Source: Protea cynaroides (Eukaryota > Streptophyta > Magnoliopsida > Proteales > Proteaceae). From it: a DNA stretch of 64,000 bases. The stretch covers positions 35,893,758 through 35,957,757 of the forward strand of contig CM053266.1 of NCBI GenBank assembly GCA_028583415.1, read 5' to 3'. The first letter of the stretch is position 1; each line of letters begins with the position of its first letter. Positions 13,401 to 25,400 of this stretch are shown piece after piece. A program made the position numbers and the translations under genes. The notes beneath the pieces were generated by a model that worked only from the letters and a program-made list of their open reading frames with translations, was not told the origin of the DNA and ran no database searches.

Positions 13401-16400
13401 TCTTAAAAAGTTTATTTTCTTTTACTCTATTGTTAATTAGAGTCCAGTTGTCAGTTTTCATTTCAGTTTAGGTTGATTTAAACTAGTTTAGACTGTTATT
13501 TATTTATTAGATTTCAGTTTTTAGGCAGTTAAAGAAACACCATCATATGGAATCTTCATTCGACAATTAATCTCAGTCGTTGAACAATGCATGGAACAGC
13601 AAGAAGACGATCCAGTGGGTAAAGATGAAGTTCAAGAAATAAATAACGCACCAAGCAAGATTGATGAGATTAAAGAAGAGATTCCAATTGAAGGCACTTG
13701 ATTTGATGTTGTTTCTTAGGAGATTCAATTCGTTGAATCTATTCTTCATTCACAAATTGTGGAGTTGAGATCATCTCCTATTGCTGATTTTTATGAGAAG
13801 TGTTGAATCACCATCAATTCAAAGCAAGTGTTCGATGATGCTGATTGAATGGTGATGATCCTCCCGTTCTACAAAACTCAAGGATGAGTTTTTTCAAAGA
13901 AAGGGGGAATAACATATGAGCATGATCACGGTTCTGTTTTTGGGTCAATATTCTGGTTCACAATTGAGCCCATGATTCAAGTTTCGGTTTAGATTTGGTT
14001 TTATGACTTATCTAATTTGTGGGGCCCAATTTGAATAGTATTTTACAGGTTGCAGCTTCAAGGATTCCAATTTTTGGAGTCTTATCTTCTCCAAATTATG
14101 GGTTATCTTAAGAATTTTATTACCTTCTATTTCATAGTTAACTAGAGTCCAGTTCATAGTTGTCATGGCCAAGGTTTTAAGTATTGGTATCAGGTATCGT
14201 ATCAGAAGGGTGATTTCAAGAGACCTATCATATCACGTATCATATTGAGGATATACAAGATAACATAAAACCCTATAAATAAGTAGTAATTAGGTCCGAT
14301 CATAAGATTTTAGAAGGTTCGACCTAATATCCATTGTGGCAGATCATTTAGGACCCAATTTTTGTTTACAAGTGTGTTCCATGATACTTTGATTTGCCTG
14401 TTAATTTTAAATCCAATCAAAGTTGGCCGTGTTTTATTTCATATATAAAATTGATGCCTTGTCTAACATTTTGATTTGATTGTGTATATTGTTTACATAC
14501 ATTGTCATGCATGTGTATTAAAAACAAAAGTTGCTGCCTTTTTTTGTATTTTGTTTAGATAGATTGTCTTTATATTAAAAACAAAATTGGAAACATTTTC
14601 TAACGTTTTGATTCGATTGTGTATGCTGTTTAGGTACAATGTCATGCAGGGAATCATGTGTATTAAAAAACAAAATTTGATGCTTTTTCTAACATTTTAA
14701 TTTGATTATGTATATTGATATATTGTCATGGATGGGATCATATGCATTAAAGAAGACTTTTGTCTCCATGTAACTGACCCAGTGACATGTGGGCATTGTG
14801 ACCGGGTGTTTAAGCCATTAGATCTTTAACATCATGATGCAGTAGCAATGTCATGGATGGATCGACACGAGCCAATTTGGCTACCCAAGCCAAACCTGAA
14901 CCGGCTCAAACCCAAACCAACCTTTTGGTCTGGAAAGGGTTGGTAGATGATTAATTAGATTAGGAAGTTTTGATTTTTAGGTTTCCTTATTTACTATTTC
15001 TATTTTATGCCATAGGGATTAGATTTGATTTCATAAAGATGTTATTTACTTTCTAAGTTTACTTTAAATTAGTTTAGGAAAGTTCTACCTTTAAATAGAA
15101 CATGTATTAGGTTTTATTTTCAGAATTAGAATAATTGAATAGAAAGAAGGTTTGATTGGATTATTGTGGTGTGCCTACGGGCTGGGAGTGAGTGCTCTCT
15201 TTTCCCTTTCTCTTTCTCTCTCTCTCTTTCGTTCTTGCTCACTAACAGGAACCAACCCCATCATTCTCTTCCTTTCCCCTTTCCCTTTCTTCTTCCTCTC
15301 CTCTATTCCCCTGTTTCTGGGCGGTAAACCCAGTCCACAATTTCTGGTTAGATCTCTCTCGTCCCTCCTCTTCTCACCCTGAAACTTTGGGAGTAGGATC
15401 CCTGTCCTAGGGCGACATCAACCCCTGAGACTCTTGTGTTGAAAGTCTTCTGGCTGATAGACCTCATCTCAGATTCACGTCTGGTCCCCTGTTTCTGCGT
15501 TTGCTCCTGAACCAGTCCAAGTTGAATCATCATATCCCCTGTTTAACTGAGGTTTATTGGTTTGGGTCATCTCATCAGGTCTAGGCGATTCTAATTCTTG
15601 AGTTTCAGAATGGTTGAATCATATTTAAAGGCGTAGCTGAAGTTTCTTTTCCATACCTGGCTGTAGTGTCGTGAGCTTGAAGAAGATTGAGTTTATTTCT
15701 ATTTTCCAGAATTACCCTTATCTTTATAAAGTAAAACTTTCTTGACCTATGTTAGTTTCTCCTTCCAAGTTTAATCTTATTTCTTTATTATAATTCCAGT
15801 TTCATCTTAAGGCACTGTTTGGTTCTCTACAAGTAATTAGAAAGTTCTGAATAATTACAAGTTTGCCATTACTGGTTGAGTTTTGGACTTATTTACAGTT
15901 CTGCCACTGTTTATTGAATCAACCTTTCTTATTGTTTTGGGCGGGCCTATTAGCGGATCTAATTAGGGTTTTCTCAACCCGGATCCCGCATCAATTGGTA
16001 TCAGAGCGAATATCCTACAGTCATGGTGAGTAACAATGAGCTCCTAGCACGTGTTACCGCCGACAAAGAGGAAACTAACATGGCCATTAGTGGTATATCA
16101 AACCGACTGGATGGGATAGATGCTTCTCTTTTAAATTTTCAGGATATGATGGCAAAAATGCGGATGTCCATTGACTCGTTGTCACAAGCTATAAAGGTAA
16201 GAGTCCCATACTTGGAGATTTTTCCAACTCCGTCTCATATGTTCCCCCTCCCAATGCCTCTCCACCACCATCACCATCACGACACGTACCACCACCACCA
16301 CCACCACCATATGGAGTTGGTCGACATGGAGAAATTTTGGTGGCGACAAAGGAGCACGGTTGGATGTGCTTGATTTTAATGGAGACCAAAATCCCGAGGA

Positions 16401-19400
16401 ATATCTTTGTGGATCCATAGCTTGGAGATATTTTCCAAATGGTGCGGATTGTCGAGCCTAGAAAATTGATGTTTGCAGAAGCTAAATTGAAGGGCACGGC
16501 ACGAGTTTGGTGGATTAAATATCAGAAACAAAATCAAACTCGCGGCATTGGTGAGATAAATACTTGGGCTGAGATGTATGCGGCAATGAACCGTCGATTC
16601 CTACCTCTTGATTATAAAGCAACGGACGCATCTCAAGTTTACTCAATTACGGCAAGACAAGATGATTGTTGAGGAATATGTGGCCCGATTCTATTATTTG
16701 GCTACCCGATCTGATTTTGATTGGGATGAAGATGTTTTGGTCGCACAATTTCGTAATGGTTTGCATCCACGGATTAGTGCTTCCTTGGCTTCCAATAGGT
16801 TACATACAATGGAGGCCATGTACAAGTGGCATATCGGGTAGAGGAAAATTTAAAGCGCCATACAAGGAGAAGCTTTCGGACGTTCTCAAAGGTAACAATT
16901 TTGTCAAGCAAGCTCCACCACGGAGAAGTCTTTTAGCAAGCCCCAAGAAAGTGGTTCTAGTATGGCATCTTCACGGCCGACCCGTCCATATTCTCCGCCT
17001 CGGCGTGGTTATGATAGGCCTCCTTCAAAACGAGGGTGAGATCAATGTTATACTGTAAGGGTTTCGGTCACTTTGCTTCCCATTGCCCAAATCGTTCCAT
17101 TGCTTTTGCCGATAAAGAAGAACTCATGGCTCCGCGCGGAGAGGAGCAACGTAAGAATGAGATCGATACTTGGCAGCCGAGCACGATAGTGATGATAGCG
17201 GCGAGTGATGTTGATCGATTGCACCCAGCCTTTTATGGTCCTTCGCCCTCTCTTGGCTACGGATACCACGAAGAGGATGATTGGCGGCGGTAATATTTTC
17301 GACACGGGTGCGATGCAACGGTTCCCTATGCACCATGATTATTGACGGCGGCGGTTGCACCAATGCGAGATCGGAAGATATGGTTAACAAGTTGGGTTTG
17401 AAGACAGAGCCCCATCCGCATCCCTACAAGGTTGGATGGATAAATAACAATAATCTTAAGGTTCATGAGCGATGCTTGGTCGCGTATTCCATCGGCGGAT
17501 TGATCGACACCGTTCGATGTGATGTGTTACCCCTCAAGATCGTCACCTTCTCCTTGGTCGTCCTTGGATGTTTGACAAGAAGGTTCAGCATGATGGGTAC
17601 GAGAATACGTACACCTTTAAATTCGGTGGGCTCGATATGCAACTTCTTCCGGCAAAACACCTTCCCGCCATCAAGCTTAAAAAGAATGCTAACTCGCTTC
17701 TCCTCCAACGCATTCCATCTGACGGTATTCTTGGTCCTTATCCAGACTCGACGGAGTCGAGTTCTTTTGAGAAGCGGAGAGTTGATGCAGTAGCAATGTC
17801 ATGGATGGATCGACACGAGCCAATTTGGCTACCCAAGCCAAACCTGAACCGGCTCAAACCCAAACCAACCTTTTGGTCTGGAAAGGGTTGGTAGATGATT
17901 AATTAGATTAGGAAGTTTTAATTTTTAGGTTTCCTTATTTACTATTTCTATTTTATGCCATAGGGATTAGATTTGATTTCATAAAGATGTTATTTACTTT
18001 CTAAGTTTACTTTAAATTAGTTTAGGAAAGTTCTACCTTTAAATAGAACATGTATTAGGTTTTATTTTCAGAATTAGAATAATTGAATAGAAAGAAGGTT
18101 TGACTGGATTATTGTGGTGTGCCTACGGGCTGGGAGTGAGTGCTCTCTTTTCCCTTTCTCTTTCTCTCTCTCTCTTTCGTTCTTGCTCACTAACAGGAAC
18201 CAACCCCATCATTCTCTTCCTTTCCTCTTTCCCTTTCTTCTTCCTCTCCTCTATTCCCCTGTTTCTGGGCGGTAAACCCAGTCCACAATTTCTGGTTAGA
18301 TCTCTCTCGTCCCTCCTCTTCTCACCCTGAAACTTTGGGAGTAGGATCCCTGTCCTAGGGCGACATCAACCCCTGAGACTCTTGTGTTGAAAGTCTTCTG
18401 GCTGATAGACCTCATCTCAGATTCACGTCTGGTCCCCTGTTTCTGCGTTTGCTCCTGAACCAGTCCAAGTTGAATCATCATATCCCTGTTTAACTGAGGT
18501 TTATTGGTTTGGGTCATCTCATCAGGTCTAGGCGATTCTAATTCTTGAGTTTCAGAATGGTTGAATCATATTTAAAGGCAGTAGCTGAAGTTTCTTTTCC
18601 ATACCTGGCTGTAGTGTCGTGAGCTTGAAGAAGATTGAGTTTATTTCTATTTTTCCAGAATTACCCTTATCTTTATAAAGTAAAACTTTCTTGACCTATG
18701 TTAGTTTCTCCTTCCAAGTTTAATCTTATTTCTTTATTATAATTCCAGTTTCATCTTAAGGCACTGTTTGGTTCTCTACAAGTAATTAGAAAGTTCTGAA
18801 TAATTACAAGTTTGCCATTACTGGTTGAGTTTTGGACTTATTTACAGTTCTGCCACTGTTTATTGAATCAACCTTTCTTATTGTTTTGGGCGGGCCTATT
18901 AGCGGATCTAATTAGGGTTTTCTCAACCCGGATCCCGCATCACATCACCTCCCCTTAATACCAAAATTATCCCCCCTTATTGAATGCATGGCTGTGATGG
19001 TGATGTCACCTTGGTTACATGGAGACCGACCCATTAAAGAAAACAATAGAAAGAGAAAAGTGGAAGAGAAAGAGTAGGGGAAGAATTGATCGAGAGGAGA
19101 TGTCAGTATTGGACCGTATCGGTCAGTATTGGACTGATACAGTTCGATATCCTTTTTAAAAAAAAAATAGTATCTTAATGGCCAATATTGTATCTGTATT
19201 GGTCGATGTCGGTACATTCCGGCTGATACATTCTGTATCGGTACTTAAATCCTTGGGATTCATGGTGCATAAGCGAGCCAAAGTGGTGGCAGGGCATCTA
19301 GGTGAGCCAAAGTGCTGTAGCGGTGGCAGGGTGTTTAGGTGGGCCAAAGAGTTGCCTAGGCGAGCAAAGTGGTTGTATGTAAGTAGGGGGTAATGGGCTT

Positions 19401-22400
19401 GTGTATAATATAAAAGACTTAATTTCCTTATGAATTGGAAAAGGGGTTCATGAGTAAAGTAAAAATATGCCATTTAAGTTAATTGCAAATATAGGTATTT
19501 GAAAGGGCATATTTGCAGATAAGTTTACCAAATAAAATCTCAATAATTCCAGAGAAGAACTCTCAAATAGGACTCTTTAGTTGCAGAGAACCGCTGGAGT
19601 TTCAACAAACGACACTCGACTTTCCATGGCAGCACTGGAAGTCTGGAAAGGTGTGCTTCCTTCCTCTTCTTCTTCTTTTATGCTAGCAATTGGTGCAGTC
19701 GTAGTGTTGTCTCTTCCTCTTCTCCGACGACAACTGCTGCTGCTGCCACTGCTACTACAACTGCTACTGCTTCTGCTACTGCTTCTTCCTCCTCCTCAAG
19801 CTGCTGCTGCTGCTGCTATGGTGGTGGCAGAAGCAGCGGCAGTGCTTCTAGTATTTCTCCTCTCCTCTCATCATCGTCATCATGCTGCTGCTGCCCCTTT
19901 TTCCCTTACTTTCCCATCATTTCCCTTGTTTTCCTCCTTTTGTCCTCCATTTCCACCCTATCGTTCTTACTAATTACTGTTTTTTGGATCTAGGCACTCT
20001 AGAAAAGCAAGGCAAGCTTTGTCGCCTAGGCGGCTAGGCCACCCAAATTCACTTTGTCACCTAGGCGATGCACAACTATGTGTATGGATTGAGTCTAGGA
20101 ACAATTTATTAAGTGCGGAGTGTAAAACTCCCAACCAGAATGATACACTTCTTTGCAAGGCCTAAACCTCTTTCTTAATCACATAAAACTACAAATTTAT
20201 GAAATAGACTTATAATAAGGCATGTAATCTAATAAAACTTTGTAAGTAAGAATCCCCTCACAGATCAACACTCTATTCATAAACTGGTCATAACTCTCCT
20301 GATATAACTCAGAACTACATGATCTTGGTCCAATATCATGCAAAATAGAGTTTTGCCGTCCAAAGGTACCTTCAAGGAATAGTGATGAAAATAATCCAAA
20401 ATGGAATTGATGCAGATACAGTTGAATTGCTGGATAGGTTCGATCCAACCTGGGACCCCAGGCTGTGGAGAACCAGGGCAAAACCATCTGGGTTTTGGTC
20501 CAGCAAGGGTAGTTAGAAGTTTTAATTATTTGTTGGGGTTATTTTAGTCCTTAGTAATTTATTATTTTATTGTTATTTTCTGTTAGCAATTGTGAGTTAA
20601 GAGTCGGAGTTGGGAGTCGAGTTTTATTCGAACTCTGCTTCATTCACAGAGTCTGAATAGGTTTTAATTTCTGTTTATTAGGCTTTAAATTTACATGTAC
20701 ATGAGGAAAGAAGTAATTTGGAATGAATTACTCCGGAGTTCCTTATGCGTGACTGCTACATGACAGGTTCCTCTTATTTCTTCTTCTTCTTCACTGTTCG
20801 ACCATACTCTTGGGTCTGATTTCTTCTATTCTTTCTCCCGTCAATCTTCCAATTTGTTCCTTATTTTCTTCTCATACCTTAAAACCATCCCTGTCGTGAG
20901 AACCAAATCAGACTTCTTTGCTGAACTTGTTTTATTGCCCTGCTTGATTTCAGAACTATCAGTTTGATTGTTTACCTGATTTATGGGATCAATTTTGTTG
21001 CCTCTCTATTTTGTTGAGAGGAAGCAGAAGCCCTTTATTATTGTTATTATTTGCACATAAGACCCTATTTTTTGTATATTGCACAAAAGGCCTGATTCTT
21101 GAACTTTGTTTCTGTTTAGGCCCCCACTCTGATTTTGTAATTTCAAATGACCCCTTCTCTTCAAATTCTATTTATAGTGTAATTATTTCACTTGATTTTC
21201 TTATCCTAAGGGCCTGAATTGTTTCTGGAAAATACTAGATTGCCACTCCTCCCTTATATTTGGACTTTTGTCACTGGGGTGGGCCTATTGCAGCCCAAAT
21301 TTAGGGGTTTGTAACCCCGGTCCGCATTAGGAATACTCGGAATGGCCAAAAACCAATCCAATACCCTGAAACATATCCAAAACACCCATTGGATATTCCT
21401 GCATTAGATGAGCTTATTGATCTCAATATGTCCTCCCAAGTCAGTATTAATAGGACCTAAGAGCCGCTGCCACACCTCCATAGTATATGGGCAGGCCAAG
21501 AAGAGATGCACTGAGTCTGCATGTCCAATACTCGGACAACAAGCATTTGGCATTGCATAACTGTTGATATATGATTGTCAATGGTTAGAATACTTCTAGG
21601 AAAGCTCACCACATGAAGGTTGGTGTTTAAGGAACCCTTAGCCTGGGTGTTGGAGACAGGGCATGTTGAAAGCTGGTTTCTGAAAAGGGGTTTCAAATTG
21701 TGACTTGACAGAAAATATACCACTGTTGTGGGAGCACCAGACCTTCCTATCAGGGCCCACGGAGATCCACTCCTGAAACTAATTGAAATAAGTCTGTCAA
21801 CTCAAGTTCTCAATTTCATTTCAGCTTGTATAATGTTAGGACTCAGGCACTAAGGCGAGCTATTGTGATGGCCAGTCGCCATGGTGCCTAGGCAACCCAA
21901 CTCAACTCAACTAGACCTTATCATTACCTACTGTGAGAAAAAAAATCCTTATTCCAACGAATGGGCTTGGCTACATGGATCTTTTCTAGCCATTCAATTC
22001 TTTTCAAAGCCAACCTTGTTGCCTCCAAGACAACTGTCATTTAAGACATTCCACAGACCATTTTATACTCCCTCCATCCTGCAAAGACAGTCCTCCGCAT
22101 TTTTGGTTATCCCTAATTCTTTGTCCATGTCTCAGACATGGCTCTAGGTTTTGATAGAAATTGACCGAAATCTCCAAGTTGTCGTGGTTTTGGGCCTGGC
22201 CGAAATGAAATCAACAAAACTCATGGTTGAAATCCAGGTTTCGACACTGGGTTTCAACCTAAGGAGGCCCAGGGTTGAAACCTTGTAACGAGATCTGGCA
22301 TGTCTCAGTTTCGGGCCTGACCCGAGATTTAGTTCCTGGTCTCAAATTAAGTAATGAGTTTTTATAAAGTTCACTAATTTTCCTCTTCCATTGTGTTACG

Positions 22401-25400
22401 ATTTACTGGTTACTGTTTTTGATAGTTTATGTGTCACCTACTTTTAGCTAGGTGTCATCTAGTTAGTGCTGTTTAATTTCCAGCTTTTAAAAGACCTTTT
22501 CCTAGTTTAAGCCTAAGTCCTAGTTTCAATTTAACTCTTGTCATGTCGACTTAGACTGGGACTCTGTTTAAGTCCACACTCTTTGGTTGAGTTCCTTTTT
22601 CTATAAATAAAGTAAGGGGTGAGGGGGAGTAATATACAATATTCTCTCCCCGCTCACTGTTCTCTCTCACTCTAAGTTTCCCTTTTCTTCACTGTTACAT
22701 GGTATCAAGCAGATCTGATCAGCTTCATAATCCTCTCCGTCTATTATTGTTTTGAGTCTTCTCAATTCTTACCATCTTTTTCTTCTCCTTTTTGATTTTG
22801 TGCTGTCCCCTTGGATTGAAGAACTAATTCCAGTTTCATGAAAGCATACCAGTAAGAGGGATTTATACGCCTATCACTATGCAACCTGCTCACAGTCAGT
22901 TCTGCTTATGGGAGCAGATCGAAATTGTTTATGATCAGCTCAATTGTTTATTTCTGAATTGCTGGTTCTGTTCCTTACAAATCCTTTATGAGTTGTCGAG
23001 TTCTATTCCTTCCAACAGATCGAGATATTTTCATGAGTGTATCAACTATGAGTTGCAGATCGAGATTTTCTCATAAGCAGCTCATTGTTTTTTTCTGCTT
23101 CTTCAAGGATATTGCAAACATTTGTTTTCTGACCGAGATTCCTTTTTTGGATCTGGTTTCTTCTGGTTGCTTCAGATCCGAGATTTATTTACTGTGATCT
23201 GACCTGGTATAAGGTCTGAGATCTGAATGCCCTTTTTTCAGCAGGATCTGATCTTTCTATATCGGCAGGATCTGACAGCTTTACTTGCGGTATTTTCTCT
23301 TTTATGGCTCTACCTTCTCTATTGTTGGTTGCTGAACCCATTGGTTGCTTTCTTTATTGATCAGCAAGGATTGATTTTTTTATTGGTTTCTGTGTTCTCT
23401 TAGGAGGAGTCCTTTGTTTACTAGGATTGTTCTCTATATTGAGATCAGTCTGTTGGATTAATGGTAGACTGGGTGACAGTATTCCTTCTTTGGTAGGCTC
23501 TACCCAAGTTCTGCAATATGAGTGATTCAAAGACTAGTGTGGATGCTGCCCACATTGAGATCACCTCCATTAAATTGACTAGCTCCTCTAATTTACTTGC
23601 TCTAGAAGTAGGCTGTGAAGATTTATTTAACTGTCAAGGACAAACTAGCTTATTTGAAGGATGATCCTCCTGACTCGAAAGATGCAAATTTATGCTTATT
23701 GGACCCATGAGATTGCTACCCTTATGGCCTGGCTATTTAATAGCATGAAGTCCTCTATTGCTGCTAATGTCATGTTCCACACCACTATCAAAGGTGTTTG
23801 GACAGACTTGCAAGAAAGCTTTGCTTAGGATATTAACCTGTCTCGTATTTATAATTTAAATGAGCGGCTTTTTAATTGCAAACAGGGAGACAAGTTGGTT
23901 GTGGAATTTTATAGTACCCTCAAAGGCATCTGGGAAGAATTAAATGTCCATCAACCTCTCAGTACTGACCTTACTACTCTGAAGGCTCAGCATGTAGAAT
24001 TTCTAGTGGCTACCTTCCTATCTGGTCTCAGTTAACCTATTAAAAGCTAACTTCTTGTTGGTGATCCTACTTTTAATGAGGCCTTCTATTGTGTTCAGCA
24101 CATTGTCGATCCCACCTTCTCCATGTCTAATGGCGCATCTACCAAAGACAATTCTACATTATTTATTACTAGTGGTGGCTGTGGTCGTGGTAATTCTGGT
24201 CGAGGCCGTGGTGAGGGTCGTGGTCGTGGTCATGGTTCTTCTGTTCAGCCTATGCGTATCTGCTCTTACTGTGGCAAGCAGAATCATACAGTTGATAGAT
24301 GTTAGGTGAAGCATGGGAAGCCTCTCCTATGGGGTTTTGGCTCTCCTCAGTTTGCAGGTACAGCCAGTCCTGATGGTGATACTCATAAACCTGCCACTCC
24401 TGCCGACAGAGACTCATCTTCCTCTGTTACTGTGTCTAAAGAGGATTTTCATAGCATGTTTACTCGTCTCAATCAGCTAGATATCAGGGATCTTTATCCA
24501 CTTTTACTACTATATTTGGCTCATACAGGTATTATTGCCATACTTGCATCCACAGTCTCTACCCCTTGGGTCATTGACTCTGGTGCTTCTTCTTACATGA
24601 CTGGTAAGGCCTGCATATTTTCCTTTTTTTGATCGTTGTTCTCCACAATCCAATGTCTATTTCCCTGATGGGTCTACCACCCACGTATTTGGCAAGGGTG
24701 ATGTATCTCTGTCACCTAGTTTATCGTTGTCCTCTATTCTTCATGCCTTTTGTTTGCCCATGAATTTACTTTCAGTTAATACTTTGGCAAAGACCTTTTC
24801 CCCTACCTATTGTGTATTTTAGGATCTATAGAAAGGCGATGATTGGTGGGGGACATGAGAAGGATGGGCTGTACTATCTGGATTACTTTCTGTCTTTTGC
24901 TGTTGCGCTTACTACTACAGGCGTTCCTCCACTAACGTGGCATTTTTCCTGGGTCATTTGTCTCTCTCCACGTCATAGAAGATGGTTCCAAGCCGTAAGT
25001 CTATTAATGCTTGAGTATGAGGCATGCCAATTGGGGAAACACCCCCGTTCATGCTTCCCTTCTTGTGATGTGTCCAAAAGTCCTATTCTCTTTTTATTAG
25101 TTTACTTCGACATATGAGGTCCCATTAGAGTAAAGAGTTGTGTTGGTTTTAGCTATTTTGTTATTTTTGTGGATGATTGTTATCGTACCACTTGGTTATA
25201 TCTGTTAAAGGATTGGTCGGAGATCCTTATCATTTTTAAACAATTTTGTTTCAAATCAAGAATCAGTTTGGTGTTAGCTATAAAATCTTTCGGTCTAATA
25301 ATGCTCTTGAATACACTCAAATTGTTTTTTCTTTTTATTTTATTTTTATTATTTTTTTGTACATCCAATGGTTCTATTCACCAGACCAGTTGCTTTTACA

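Noticed and set aside
14160..14834. Repeated TTTTCTAACATTTTGATTTG phrases before the gypsy element, considered as an LTR end
   Set aside because: Three loose copies without termini or target duplication; only a degenerate AT-rich repeat.
19581..19973. 130-codon plus-strand ORF rich in Leu
   Set aside because: Caused by a CTG/CTA trinucleotide tract; no domain and no splice context.
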